A stretch of 64,000 bases of DNA, taken from G963668605 sp963668605. GTDB taxonomy: Bacteria; Acidobacteriota; Terriglobia; Bryobacterales; Bryobacteraceae. The position numbers and the translations under genes are program-made. Under the pieces are notes generated by a model. The model was not told where the DNA came from. It saw nothing but the letters and a program-made list of their open reading frames with translations, and did no database searches. The number at the start of each line of letters is the position of its first letter. Position 1 is the first letter of the stretch. The stretch spans positions 3,968,001-4,032,000 of the forward strand of contig OY764903.1 of the NCBI GenBank assembly GCA_963668605.1, in the 5' to 3' direction. Of the stretch, positions 43,824-53,521 are shown in pieces.

Positions 43824-46800
43824 ATGATGTTCAACGCTAGATTCTGGGCGCTGTTGCTGCTTGCGGGCGCACTGTCCGCACAGGAGTTTCGGGCCGGACT
43901 CGGCGGGATCGTCCGCGACACACAAGGGGCTGTTGTGCCTAACGTGTCGATTGAAGCCACCAATCACAAGACCAACGAGGTGATGCGCGCGACTACGAAC
44001 GGATCGGGTTATTACGCCATGCCGGTGTTGCCAATCGGAACCTACCGGCTGACCGCGGCAATGGCGGGTTTCAAGAAGGCAACGCGCGACGGGCTGGAAT
44101 TGCGCGTCGGCGAACAGGTGCAGCAGGATTTCGTGCTGGAATTGGGCGCCGTCAGCGAGCAAGTGACGATCACCGCTGAAGCCGAGTTGCTGCAGGCCAG
44201 CCCGATCGACAAGGGTGAGGTGATCAGTGAGGAGAACGTGCGTGACCTGCCGTCGGTGGGGCGCAATCCGTTCCTGCTGGGCGTGACCGCCACAGGCGTG
44301 CAGTTCGACATCGGGCTTGGCGCGGAGAGCCGGGCCGTGCGGCCGTTTGACGCGGGCGGCAACGTAGCGGAGAACATGTCGGTCAACGGCGGCAAGCTGG
44401 GCGCCAGCGACTTGCTGTTGGACGGCATGACGAACACCGGCACGGAAACCACAAGTCCGGCCAACATGGGCTTCGTCCCCTCGCCGGACGCCACGGCCGA
44501 GTTCCGTATCCAAACCAGCAACTACGACGCACAATACGGGCGCACCGCCGGCGGTACCATCTCGGTGAGCATTAAGGCCGGCGGCAACAAGTATCACGGC
44601 GTGGCTTACGAGTACCTGCGCAACGACGTCCTCACCGCCAACACCTCCGACTCGAACCGTCTCGGCAACAAGCGGACGGCCTTCAAATGGAACCAGCCGG
44701 GCTTCGAGCTGGATGGGCCGCTTGTCATCCCGCACGTCTATGACGGGCACAACCGTACCTTCTTCATGTACTCCTACGAGATCATCCGTGACAAGCTGCC
44801 GTACCCGCAGACCCAGACGGTGCCGCTGCCCGACGCTGTGAAGGGCAACTTCAACACGACCCTGCAAAGCAACGGGAATCCGGTGCTGATATACGATCCA
44901 GCGACCACGGTGCAAACCGGAGCCTCCTCTTACACGCGCCAGCCGTTCCCGGGCAACATCATCCCGCAGAACCGGATGAACCCGGTTGGCCTGAAGATCG
45001 CGTCGTTCATCCCGGCGCCGAACCAGCCGGGCTCGGCGAATAACTTCATCGCCGCACCGAATTCCCGGAGCGACGCCTACGATGCCCATGTCTTCCGTCT
45101 CGACCAGGTCGTCAATGCCAAGCACCGCTTCTTCTCCCGTTTCGTGCGTGGCAATCGCACCGAACAAAACAGCACCAACGGATGGCCTAAACCTGCCGCG
45201 CCACAGTACAACGGCGGTCGCGGCTCGTCGGCCGGCAACTTCGACCTGACTTCGTTGCTGGCGCCGAACACCGTGCTGACCTCACGCGTTGGTTACTTCC
45301 GCCACTGGTATTTCAATGATCTCTTTGCCAACGGCTACGACCCGACTCAACTGGGCTTCCCGTCGTCATTGCTGCAGCAGCTTCCGCCGATGTTCCCCAC
45401 AATCACCATGACTAACTACACTACCTTCGGCGCGGGAACGGGTGGAAACAAGATTTCGTTCAGCAATAGCTGGTCGTGGTCGGAGTTTGTCAACCAGGTG
45501 ATCAACCGGCATTCGCTGAAGTTCGGCGGCGAGTTCCGGGTGATCCTGAACAACATCAACGCCCCGACGACGAACTTCGGCGCGTTCGCCTTCACCCCAA
45601 CCTTCACACAGGCAAATCCGCTGGCCGGCAGCTCGGCTAACGGAAACGCGGTGGCATCCCTGCTCCTCGGACTGCCAAACAGCGGCAGCGCACCAATCAA
45701 TCCAGCGCTCGCCTATTCGTTCCGCTATTACGGAGCTTTCATCCACGACGACTGGCGTCTGGCACGGACGGTGACGTTAAGTGCCGGACTGCGATGGGAC
45801 TACGAATCGCCCGTGACGGAGCGGAACAACCAGGAAAACGCCGGCTTCGATACGACGTCAGCGAGTCCGCTTCAGATTCCAGGGCTGAACCTGAAGGGCG
45901 GGTTGCTGTTCACCGGACCGGACAACCGGCGACCGTATCAACGCGATCTGAATAACTTTCAACCGCGCGCCGGCATCGCATGGCGTCCCGCACCGAAGAC
46001 GGTGGTGCGCGCGGGCTACGGGATGAGCTATGTCGCCACCTTTTCGCCCGCCTACAAGCAGGGCTTCAGCACCAACACACCTTATGTGGCGACCAACGGA
46101 GGCGTGCTGCTGAGCGGAAATACCCTGTCAAACCCATACCCGGAAGGAATCCAGACACCCTCGGGCAGTTCGCAGGGCCTCGGCACCTTCCTGGGACAAG
46201 CGATCACCTTCGTCAACCGGAACCGGGTAATCCCCAGGGTGCACCAGTTCTCCGTCGGGGTGCAGCGCGAGGTGGGCTGGCGAACGGTGGTGGAGGCAAC
46301 GTACGTGGGCAGCCGCGGCAGATCGATGGACGTCTCGCAGGAGATCGACGACGTGAGCATGGCGAACTTGCTGCAGTACGGGTCCGGGCTCACCGCCAGC
46401 CAGCCGAATCCGTTTGCCGGTAAGTTGCCGGGCACCAACCTGAACGGCGCCACCACTACGCAGCAGCAATTGCTGCGGCCGTATCCACAGTTCACGAGCA
46501 TCACGGAATACAACATCCCGATCGGCCAGTCTTGGTACAACTCGCTTCAGTTGCGGCTGGATAAACGGTTCTCGAAGGGGCTGAATTTCCGCGTCGGCTA
46601 TACGCATGCGAGATGGCTGGAAGCAGTCACGTACTTGAACAACCAGGAATCGATCATGCAAACTCCGCCACGGACGCTCTCGGCGACGGATACGCCGCAC
46701 CGCGTCACCATCAGCGGAAATTGGGCGTTGCCGATCTTCCAGAGCTCGCACGGTTTCGCCGGTTTGCTGTTGAAGGGCTGGCAGGCGAATGGAATCTTCG

Positions 46801-47240
46801 TCCGCCAGGTGGGGTTCCCGCTGGCCGCGCCGAGCGGGTATTATTCGAGCGGGATCGATCCGTCACTATCGGATCCGACGCAGACGCGGTACTTCAACAC
46901 GTGCACGGTGACCAGATCTGGGGTACGCACCAACTGCGCCAGCGCGGATGAGCCGCCGGCGTTCATCCAGCAACCCGCCATGACGCTGCGGACCTTGAGC
47001 CTGCGATTCCCGAGCATCCGGCCGCCGCGGGTGCCGAGCCTTCACGTCTCGATGTTCAAGGCGTTTCCGTTGCGCGAGGGGCTCAAACTACAGTTTCGGG
47101 CCGAGGCCTTCAATGTGACCAACTCGCCGCAGTTCGGTAATCCCAGCACCAGCCTGGGTTCCACAACGCCGGGCGTGGTGACCTTGACGCAGGTGAACGA
47201 TCCGCGGAACATCCAGCTCGCACTGAAGCTGGTGTGGTAG
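43824..47240 (+). CDS. TonB-dependent receptor C
   Basis: This 1,138-residue receptor starts at ATG 43824 (a second ATG follows at once), with AGGAGG 6 bases upstream. The signal peptide ends near GALSAQ. The carboxypeptidase-regulatory-like domain includes GGIVRDTQGAVVPNVSIEA, the plug includes RDLPSVGRNPFLLGVTATG, and the barrel ends in LALKLVW, with Trp rather than Phe as last residue. It is not a close copy of receptors A or B. It lies 89 bases after the enolase-superfamily gene and upstream of the sugar isomerase, DUF1080 and oxidoreductase genes. Confidence 0.92.
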   Translation: MMFNARFWALLLLAGALSAQEFRAGLGGIVRDTQGAVVPNVSIEATNHKTNEVMRATTNGSGYYAMPVLPIGTYRLTAAMAGFKKATRDGLELRVGEQVQQDFVLELGAVSEQVTITAEAELLQASPIDKGEVISEENVRDLPSVGRNPFLLGVTATGVQFDIGLGAESRAVRPFDAGGNVAENMSVNGGKLGASDLLLDGMTNTGTETTSPANMGFVPSPDATAEFRIQTSNYDAQYGRTAGGTISVSIKAGGNKYHGVAYEYLRNDVLTANTSDSNRLGNKRTAFKWNQPGFELDGPLVIPHVYDGHNRTFFMYSYEIIRDKLPYPQTQTVPLPDAVKGNFNTTLQSNGNPVLIYDPATTVQTGASSYTRQPFPGNIIPQNRMNPVGLKIASFIPAPNQPGSANNFIAAPNSRSDAYDAHVFRLDQVVNAKHRFFSRFVRGNRTEQNSTNGWPKPAAPQYNGGRGSSAGNFDLTSLLAPNTVLTSRVGYFRHWYFNDLFANGYDPTQLGFPSSLLQQLPPMFPTITMTNYTTFGAGTGGNKISFSNSWSWSEFVNQVINRHSLKFGGEFRVILNNINAPTTNFGAFAFTPTFTQANPLAGSSANGNAVASLLLGLPNSGSAPINPALAYSFRYYGAFIHDDWRLARTVTLSAGLRWDYESPVTERNNQENAGFDTTSASPLQIPGLNLKGGLLFTGPDNRRPYQRDLNNFQPRAGIAWRPAPKTVVRAGYGMSYVATFSPAYKQGFSTNTPYVATNGGVLLSGNTLSNPYPEGIQTPSGSSQGLGTFLGQAITFVNRNRVIPRVHQFSVGVQREVGWRTVVEATYVGSRGRSMDVSQEIDDVSMANLLQYGSGLTASQPNPFAGKLPGTNLNGATTTQQQLLRPYPQFTSITEYNIPIGQSWYNSLQLRLDKRFSKGLNFRVGYTHARWLEAVTYLNNQESIMQTPPRTLSATDTPHRVTISGNWALPIFQSSHGFAGLLLKGWQANGIFVRQVGFPLAAPSGYYSSGIDPSLSDPTQTRYFNTCTVTRSGVRTNCASADEPPAFIQQPAMTLRTLSLRFPSIRPPRVPSLHVSMFKAFPLREGLKLQFRAEAFNVTNSPQFGNPSTSLGSTTPGVVTLTQVNDPRNIQLALKLVW

Positions 47241-47346
47241 GAAACCCGGACTCAGCTATGTCCGGGTATCTTCCGGATCGGCATCCGAGTGATGGATACA
47301 TTGGGGCAGATGAGTGCATGAAGGAGAGCGGTATAGGAAAGGGCAT

Positions 47347-48225
47347 ATGCAAACACATACCGGTACTATGGAGACTTTTGAGCCAGACCGTGCGACGCGC
47401 GAGAAGCGCTTGCGGCTGTCGGTAGCGGCGCGGAATTTTGAGGGTGTTCCCGTGCTGGAAGCTCTGGAACGTATCTCCGCGGCGGGCTTCGACACAGTGG
47501 ACAACTTCGACTGGAGAGATGCGGAGAACTTTCGTACATACCAGGAAGGGCTGCGGCGATTCGGCCTGGGCGCGGGCGTACTGGTTATCAATAAGAAGCC
47601 GGACGTGAATGCGCTTGGGTGCAGCATCGTGGACCCAGGGGAGCGCGGCGGCTTTTTGCGGGAGTTGGAGTTGTGCGCGGCGGCTGCGCGTCAGGTGGAG
47701 TGCACCCGGCTTGAGGTACTGACCGGGAACGAACGCCCGGGCGTGCCGCGCAGCGAGCAGATGGACTGCGCGGTAGAGACGCTGCGGGCAGCGGCGCCAC
47801 TGCTGGCGGCGGAAGGCATGACCGCAGTGGTAGAGTTTCTGAATACGACGGTGGACCACCCCGGATATTTTCTGGAACGAGTGAGCGATGCGGTGGAACT
47901 GATCCGGCGGGTGGGGAGCGCGCACGTGCGTGTGCTGTTCGACATCTACCACGTGCAGGTGACCGAAGGGAACGTGATCGAACGGTTGCGCGCGAACCTG
48001 GAACATATCGGGCAAATCCATTTCGCCGATGTCCCGGGGCGCCACGAGCCGGGCACGGGCGAAATCAATTTCCGCAACGTGTTCCGGGCGATTTACGAAC
48101 TGGGAGACCGGTATTCTGGATATGTTACGGCGGAGTACCATCCGACCGACCTGTCGTTCCGGGACCTGGAGCGAGTAAGGCAACTGGCCACCTTCGACGG
48201 AGAAGAGGAAAGGATACGCCCATAG
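47347..48225 (+). CDS. Xylose-isomerase-like TIM-barrel (hydroxypyruvate isomerase/sugar epimerase type)
   Basis: This protein of about 292 residues shows the AP-endonuclease-2-like barrel. AVVEFLNTTVDHPGYFLE supplies a metal-binding Glu. VRVLFDIYHVQVTEGN gives Asp and His, QIHFADVPGRHEPGTGE a His/Asp pair and GYVTAEYHP a final Glu. This is the hydroxypyruvate-isomerase-like set. There is no signal peptide, so it is cytoplasmic. The start is uncertain: ATG 47347 is used, GTG 47314 and ATG 47368 are alternatives. It is followed after 15 bases by DUF1080, which suggests a joint sugar pathway. Confidence 0.83.
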   Translation: MQTHTGTMETFEPDRATREKRLRLSVAARNFEGVPVLEALERISAAGFDTVDNFDWRDAENFRTYQEGLRRFGLGAGVLVINKKPDVNALGCSIVDPGERGGFLRELELCAAAARQVECTRLEVLTGNERPGVPRSEQMDCAVETLRAAAPLLAAEGMTAVVEFLNTTVDHPGYFLERVSDAVELIRRVGSAHVRVLFDIYHVQVTEGNVIERLRANLEHIGQIHFADVPGRHEPGTGEINFRNVFRAIYELGDRYSGYVTAEYHPTDLSFRDLERVRQLATFDGEEERIRP

Positions 48226-48240
48226 GGGCGCGACAAATTT

Positions 48241-48897
48241 ATGAAGCGTGCGCTTGTAATGTTAGGAGTGCTGATTCCGCTGGCGGCGTCCGGGGCGGAA
48301 CCGATGAACCGGCTGTCGCCGCAAGAGAAGAAGGAGGGATTCGTCCTGATGTTCAACGGGAAGAATCTCGATGGATGGGACGGCGACCCAGCCGTATGGT
48401 CGGTGAAAGAAGGCGTCATCGTGGGCGCAACGGAGGCTGGTCAGCTCAAACACAACACCTTCCTGATTTATCGCCAGAGCAAATATTCAGATTTTGTGAT
48501 GCGAGTGGATTTGAAGCTGAGGAATCACAATACCGGTATTCAGTTCCGCAGCAAGGAACTGCCGGAGTGGGTGATGACCGGGTATCAAGCGGATGCCTCC
48601 GAGGCGGGTGCGAAATCAGCGTGGGGCAACCTTTACGAGGAAAAGGAGCGCGGCCGGGGCGTGATGAAGACACCGGACCAGGGCTGGCTGGTCGGCCAAA
48701 AGGTGTACCGCAAAGGCGACTGGAACACGTATGAGATCACGGCCAAGGGCGACCAGATACGTTTCGTGCTGAACGGCGTGGAGACGCTCAATCTGACCGA
48801 CGGCAAGACTGCGGAAGGATTGATCGGGCTGCAGTGCCATATGGGCGAACCCATGCGGGTGGAGTTCCGGAACCTGCGTATCAAACCGCTTCGTTGA
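48241..48897 (+). CDS. DUF1080 / 3-keto-disaccharide hydrolase-like protein
   Basis: This 218-residue secreted beta-sandwich protein has a Sec signal (MKRALVMLGVLIPLAASGA). Hallmarks are FVLMFNGKNLDGWDGDPAVW, RVDLKLRNHNTGIQFRS and the terminal MRVEFRNLRIKPL. The Pfam family was renamed 3-keto-disaccharide hydrolase after members shown to cleave oxidised glycosides. It is followed after 38 bases by a Tat-exported Gfo/Idh/MocA protein, so an oxidise-then-cleave scheme in the periplasm is plausible. Confidence 0.87.
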   Translation: MKRALVMLGVLIPLAASGAEPMNRLSPQEKKEGFVLMFNGKNLDGWDGDPAVWSVKEGVIVGATEAGQLKHNTFLIYRQSKYSDFVMRVDLKLRNHNTGIQFRSKELPEWVMTGYQADASEAGAKSAWGNLYEEKERGRGVMKTPDQGWLVGQKVYRKGDWNTYEITAKGDQIRFVLNGVETLNLTDGKTAEGLIGLQCHMGEPMRVEFRNLRIKPLR

Positions 48898-48935
48898 GGC
48901 TGGATGGAAGCGTAAAAGGAAAAGGGAAAGAAAAT

Positions 48936-50087
48936 ATGCAATCGAATCCTATGTCCCGGCGGGCATTCGCAGCCGCGGCAGTAGTACCATTTAGCGCGGT
49001 ACGCGGCAGCGCGCAAAACTCGGCTGTCACAGTGGGGCTGATCGGCTGCGGGGGACGCGGGACTCATGACGCGACACTGCTGACGCAGCACGTGAAGGAC
49101 GCGCGACTCGTGGCGGTAGCCGATCTATTCCCGGAAAAGACGGCGGCGGCGAAGAAATCGGCCGGAGTGCCGGACGCAAAAGAGTACCAGCGGGACTTGG
49201 AACTTTTGCAAAAGAGCGGCGTGGATGCGGTAATCATCGCTACGCCTGTGTTCCTTCACCCGGAGCACCTGGAATCGGCTATACGGGCGGGTAAACACAT
49301 TTATATCGAGAAGCCGGCCGGCGCCGATGTTGCCGGGTGCCTACGGCTGATGCGCGCCGCTGATTCGGCGGACCGTAAACTGAACATCACATTCGGATTC
49401 CAGCAACGGTATGGAGCGGGGTATCGAAAGGCGAAAAAACTTGCGGAATCGGACGGGTTCGGGCGAATAGTGATGGGGCACTCCTACTGGGTAAAGAATC
49501 AGGTGAATTCGAAACGCGCTCAGGAGAACTTCCCGAAAACCGAACTGGAGATCATGAAGCAATGGCACGAGTGGCGTCAATTCTTCGGCGACTACATCGT
49601 AGAGAACAACGTCCACGGCGTCGATATCCTGAACTGGTTCCTGGGAGGACATCCGCTGAAGGCGGTGGGCTCGGGCGGCCGAACCCTGATCAATGTAGGG
49701 GACAACACAGATCATTCCTACGTGACGTTCGATTACGCCAACAACGTTCAAGGGCATCTGATCGGCTGTATGATCACACCGAAGTGGTATCGCGACGTGA
49801 AAGAGATGTTCTTCAGTTCGAACGGAGTGATTGAGACACATCGTGAATTCTGGCGGCACTATCGCGGGCCGCGCGATGTCGTGGAAGAGAAGGAGCCGGT
49901 AGTCAACGGAGTGGTCCGGGACATCACGATCGATTCGCTAAGCGAGTTCATCCAGCGGATTAAAGAGGGACGGCCGGAGAATGCGGCTGCAACGGCGGTC
50001 GACAGCACGTTGACGTGCATCATGGGACGCATGGCTACGGACGGGCGGCGGGAAGTAACTTGGGAAGAAATGCTGAAATCGGCATAA
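48936..50087 (+). CDS. Tat-exported Gfo/Idh/MocA family oxidoreductase
   Basis: This 383-residue protein has a twin-arginine signal MSRRAFAAAAVVPFS. The dinucleotide loop is GLIGCGGRG (37-42) and the conserved Lys lies in YIEKPAG. The C-terminal domain includes ENNVHGVDILNWFLGGHP. AAGGAAAAGGGAAAG precedes the ATG at 48936; ATG 48951 is another possible start. It should oxidise a sugar hydroxyl with a bound nicotinamide cofactor. It forms a trio with the isomerase and DUF1080 genes. Confidence 0.9.
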   Translation: MQSNPMSRRAFAAAAVVPFSAVRGSAQNSAVTVGLIGCGGRGTHDATLLTQHVKDARLVAVADLFPEKTAAAKKSAGVPDAKEYQRDLELLQKSGVDAVIIATPVFLHPEHLESAIRAGKHIYIEKPAGADVAGCLRLMRAADSADRKLNITFGFQQRYGAGYRKAKKLAESDGFGRIVMGHSYWVKNQVNSKRAQENFPKTELEIMKQWHEWRQFFGDYIVENNVHGVDILNWFLGGHPLKAVGSGGRTLINVGDNTDHSYVTFDYANNVQGHLIGCMITPKWYRDVKEMFFSSNGVIETHREFWRHYRGPRDVVEEKEPVVNGVVRDITIDSLSEFIQRIKEGRPENAAATAVDSTLTCIMGRMATDGRREVTWEEMLKSA

Positions 50088-50134
50088 GCGCGCCGCGGAC
50101 GAAACCGCTGCATCATTCCGTCGAGGACATCCGC

Positions 50135-50140
50135 TACACT
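50135..50140 (+). promoter_or_regulatory. Putative -10 box TACACT
   Basis: TACACT ends 12 bases before the NUDIX ATG at 50153, so the leader would be about six bases. No strong ribosome binding site is present. Confidence 0.4.
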
Positions 50141-50152
50141 TGGGGTTTATCC

Positions 50153-50698
50153 ATGCCCAATCGGAACCCCTGGAAGACACTGGAGCAGAGCATCGTCTAT
50201 GAAAACGCATGGCTGCGCGTCCGCGAAGACAAGGTATTGCGCCCCGATGGCGAGCCCGGCCTGTATGGCGTAGTCGAAATCCGGCCGTCTGTCGGCGTCC
50301 TCGCTGTCGACGAGCGCAATGAGGTGGCCCTCGTCGGCCAGTGGCGCTATGTGAGCCAGCGCTACACCTGGGAGATTCCGCGCGGGGGCTCACATCCCAA
50401 CGATCCCGACATGCTCGCCGCCGCGCAGCGCGAACTGCGCGAGGAGGCCGGCATCGAAGCCGCCAATTGGCGTGCTCTCGCCGCGCTCGACGTCGGCAAC
50501 GGCGTGACCACCGACGTCCATCACCTCTATCTCGCTACGGACCTCCGCCTTGTAAAGGCCGAGCCAGATCCAGAAGAGCAGATCGTGACCCGTTTCGTTC
50601 CGTTTGAAGAAGCCATTACCATGGCGCTCAACGGAGGCATACGGGAAGTCTGCTCCGTCACCGCACTGCTGATGTACGAGCGCCTCTTGCGTGCGTAG
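50153..50698 (+). CDS. NUDIX hydrolase (ADP-ribose pyrophosphatase-like)
   Basis: This 181-residue protein has the NUDIX core WEIPRGGSHPNDPDML followed by AAAQRELREEAGI. The REL-REE metal-binding part is intact, while the first Glu of the canonical box (eight residues before RE) is Pro. The preceding VALVGQWRY segment resembles ADP-ribose and sugar-nucleotide pyrophosphatases. It should cleave a nucleoside diphosphate linked to a sugar or similar group. It ends 9 bases before the stop of the convergent oxidoreductase gene. Confidence 0.88.
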   Translation: MPNRNPWKTLEQSIVYENAWLRVREDKVLRPDGEPGLYGVVEIRPSVGVLAVDERNEVALVGQWRYVSQRYTWEIPRGGSHPNDPDMLAAAQRELREEAGIEAANWRALAALDVGNGVTTDVHHLYLATDLRLVKAEPDPEEQIVTRFVPFEEAITMALNGGIREVCSVTALLMYERLLRA

Positions 50699-50707
50699 CC
50701 AGCCGCG

Positions 50708-52018
50708 CTAAACGATCTCTTCCTTCACCGGATCCCAGCGCACTTTGCGCTCTCGCTTGTATGATTCCACCGACATGACGATTGTGACCGCCTCTTCGAA
50801 GGCCCGATCCATGCCGCAGCGCGGAGTCTGGCCGTTGCGGATGCAGTCGATGAAATCGCGCATGTGCGTGGAGACCTTGACCTCTCCCGCCTTCATCTCA
50901 TAGTCCGGCGGAACTATGATGTCGGTCGTGGCGCGGTTCGCGTTGTAGGGCAGTTTGCGCGCCTTGGCCCGCTTCTCGGTATACTCCGGTTTCCACTCCG
51001 CACCGTAAACACGGCACGATGTCCCGTCGACTTCGATGCTGGCGTCGCGCCCCAGAATGTAAGTCCCCGACCCTTGATGCCGGTTGTGGAAGGTGCAGGC
51101 GAATGTGACCGCCATTTCCTTCTTGGGATAGTCCATCAGGGTGTGCCACATGTCGGGCACTTCACGATCCTGCTTCCAGAAGTACAGACCGCCCTGCGTC
51201 TGGCAGCTTTCAGGAATGCCCATGCCAACAATCATGTTGATGCCGTCCCACTGGTGGCTCATCAGGTCGCCGGCGATGCCCGTTCCATATTCCCACCAGC
51301 AGCGCCATCGGAAAAAGCGCTCGGGATCGAACGCGCGCTTGGGCGCGTTGGCCAGGAAGCGCTCCCACGCAATGGTCTGCTCGTTCGCGTCCTTGGGCAG
51401 GTCCTGAATGTTGTAGTTGGTGTAAAACTGCCACTCCGGCCATGGATTTGTCCGGTCGATATAAGTACGCGCCAGCGTTACTTTGCCAAGCTGGCCGGAC
51501 TGGAAGATCTCGCGCGCCTTCATGTAGCTAGGGTCGCTGTTCTGGTGATGACCGAGTTGCAGCGTCACCTTGTTGTCGCGCACCGCCTTGCGGATGCCCT
51601 TGGCCTCATCGAGCGTGCGGCACATCCCCTTCTCCACGTAAATGTGCTTCTTCAACTCCGCGGCGCGGATCGCCATCGGGGCGTGCCAGAAATCGGGTGT
51701 CGCGATCACGACGACGTCGATATCCTTGGAGGCGACAGTTTTCTCCCACTCCTTCGAGAGCACGACATCCTTAAATTTGTTGCGCTTCCTGGCGCGCTCC
51801 AGGTTGCCGTCGTACAGGTCGCAAATGATGCGGACATCGACGTTCGGGCACTCCTGCACCTGGTCATGCAGGTACGAGCCGCGCGTGCCGACTCCGATCA
51901 TTGCCACACCGAGCTTGTCGTTGGCGCTCTTCTGCGCCAGCAGCGCGGGAGCGCCCGTCAGCCCGGCGGCCGCGGTTTTCAGGAACTGGCGGCGTCCGGG
52001 ATTGCTATTGTCTTCCAT
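50708..52018 (-). CDS. Tat-exported Gfo/Idh/MocA family oxidoreductase
   Basis: This 436-residue protein has a signal GRRQFLKTAAAGLTGAP. GVAMIGVGTRG (42-47) is the nucleotide loop and VEKGMCRTLDEAKG holds the conserved Lys, as EKG rather than EKP. The C-terminal part contains GTGIAGDLMSHQWDGINM. GGAAGGAG precedes the ATG at 52018. It belongs to the longer subgroup common next to sulfatases and other glycan genes. It lies 75 bases downstream of the sulfatase on the same strand. Confidence 0.88.
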   Translation of the reverse strand: MEDNSNPGRRQFLKTAAAGLTGAPALLAQKSANDKLGVAMIGVGTRGSYLHDQVQECPNVDVRIICDLYDGNLERARKRNKFKDVVLSKEWEKTVASKDIDVVVIATPDFWHAPMAIRAAELKKHIYVEKGMCRTLDEAKGIRKAVRDNKVTLQLGHHQNSDPSYMKAREIFQSGQLGKVTLARTYIDRTNPWPEWQFYTNYNIQDLPKDANEQTIAWERFLANAPKRAFDPERFFRWRCWWEYGTGIAGDLMSHQWDGINMIVGMGIPESCQTQGGLYFWKQDREVPDMWHTLMDYPKKEMAVTFACTFHNRHQGSGTYILGRDASIEVDGTSCRVYGAEWKPEYTEKRAKARKLPYNANRATTDIIVPPDYEMKAGEVKVSTHMRDFIDCIRNGQTPRCGMDRAFEEAVTIVMSVESYKRERKVRWDPVKEEIV

Positions 52019-52093
52019 GAAGAAGTTCTCCTTCCGATTAAGCCGAAACCATAATCTATCACTCCGCGCGTCTGCAGCGGGTTGATTCAACTC

Positions 52094-53518
52094 TTAATCA
52101 ACTTCGTCGAGGCCCTTCTCGACGGGCGAATCGGGCGCGTCGGTCTTCGGTAACCACTTGGCGTGCTCTTTTTTCACCGCGGCGAACTCGCGTTTACCGG
52201 CCAGGTTGGTCCACTCGAGCGGGTCTTTCGTATGGTCGTAGAGTTCCTCGGTGCCGTCGTTATAGCGGATGTAGCGCCAGCGTTCGCTGCGCACAGAGTG
52301 GTTGCCGCGCAGATACGTAGTGACGGCTGGCCGGTCCCACGGCGCCGCCGGATTCTTCAGCAGCGGCATCAGACTGACCCCTTCGAGGCCCTCCTTCTTG
52401 GGCAGGCCACAGATTTCGACAACCGTGGGATAGGTGTCCATCAGGCTGACCGTGCGCTGGCAGATCCCGCCGGGCTTCGTAATGCCGGGCGCCTTGATCA
52501 TGAAGACGTTGTGCGTGGCCTCTTCCCAGAGGGCGAATTTGCGCCAGTGTAGTTTCTGGCCGAGATGCCAACCGTGATCGCTCCACAATACGACCGCCGT
52601 GTTTTTCGCGTAGGCGCTCTTTTCCAATGTGTCAAGGATGCGGCCCACTTGTGCATCGGCGAACGAGATCGCCGCCAGATACGACCGCACGGCCGTCTTC
52701 CATTGGTTGTGCTCGATCACCTTCTTGTGATCGCCCGAACGCAAGGCGAGGTGCTTGCCGATGGGCGGCACGTCGTCGAGGTCGTCTTCCTTCACCTCGG
52801 GCAGCACAATCTTGTCGAGCGGGTGCAGGTCAAAATACTTCTGCGGCACATACCAGGGCAGGTGTGGCTTGAAAATGCCGCACGCCAGAAAGAACGGTTT
52901 GCTCTGCTTCTTGCGCAACTCGCCCGAAGCCCATTCGACGACCTTCCAGTCGCCCATCTCCTTGTCGGGCACATTCACAACGCCCCAATCGAACTGCCCA
53001 GCCTTCGGGATGCCGCTCAGCGGCCGGTTCGGGGGCAGTGGATCGGGCGGCTTGTTCTGGGTCTGCGACGGATAGTATTCCTGCCAGCTTGGCGGATCCG
53101 GATAGGCGCCATGGAAGATCTTGCCACCGCCCACCACGCGATAGCCGTTCCGCTGGAAATATTGCGGCAACGTCACTGCGTCTTTCGTCGCATCCGCGCG
53201 GCGCATCGGCTGCTGGTTCTCATAGACGCCGCTCGTCGACGGCCGCTTGCCCGTCAACAACGCAGCCCGCGACGGATTGCAGACCGGCGCCGCGCAATGC
53301 GCATTCTTGAAGAGTACGCCCTGCCCAGCGAGGCGATCCAGATTGGGCGTCTTCGTGCCCGGGTGGCCATTGAGGCAGCCGATCCAGTTATTCAAATCAT
53401 CGATCGCAATAAACAGGACATTCAGTTTGGCCTGCTTCGCCTGACCGCTGCTGATCCAGGACGCGAGTCCGGCGCCGCCGAGTGTCCCTAGAAATGCGCG
53501 TCGCGTGGTGCTGTTCAT
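52094..53518 (-). CDS. Tat-exported sulfatase (iduronate-2-sulfatase-like)
   Basis: This 474-residue enzyme starts with TTRRAFLGTLGGAGLASW, a twin-arginine signal. VLFIAIDDLNNWIGCL resembles iduronate-2-sulfatases, with a metal-binding Asp pair. Cys80 in CNPSR is the formylglycine site and WSDHGWHLGQKLHWRK gives later active-site residues. The AGAGGAG ribosome binding site lies in the loop of a perfect six-base hairpin at 53522-53539. It should remove sulfate from a sugar in the periplasm. Confidence 0.92.
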   Translation of the reverse strand: MNSTTRRAFLGTLGGAGLASWISSGQAKQAKLNVLFIAIDDLNNWIGCLNGHPGTKTPNLDRLAGQGVLFKNAHCAAPVCNPSRAALLTGKRPSTSGVYENQQPMRRADATKDAVTLPQYFQRNGYRVVGGGKIFHGAYPDPPSWQEYYPSQTQNKPPDPLPPNRPLSGIPKAGQFDWGVVNVPDKEMGDWKVVEWASGELRKKQSKPFFLACGIFKPHLPWYVPQKYFDLHPLDKIVLPEVKEDDLDDVPPIGKHLALRSGDHKKVIEHNQWKTAVRSYLAAISFADAQVGRILDTLEKSAYAKNTAVVLWSDHGWHLGQKLHWRKFALWEEATHNVFMIKAPGITKPGGICQRTVSLMDTYPTVVEICGLPKKEGLEGVSLMPLLKNPAAPWDRPAVTTYLRGNHSVRSERWRYIRYNDGTEELYDHTKDPLEWTNLAGKREFAAVKKEHAKWLPKTDAPDSPVEKGLDEVD

Positions 53519-53521
53519 AGA

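Noticed and set aside
43821..45167. Minus-strand open frame of about 450 codons inside TonB receptor C
   Set aside because: It lacks a ribosome binding site and any domain, and lies wholly antisense to a well-supported receptor.
50864..52054. Plus-strand frame of about 396 codons opposite the second Tat oxidoreductase
   Set aside because: No motifs; fully antisense to a gene with signal peptide, nucleotide loop and ribosome binding site.
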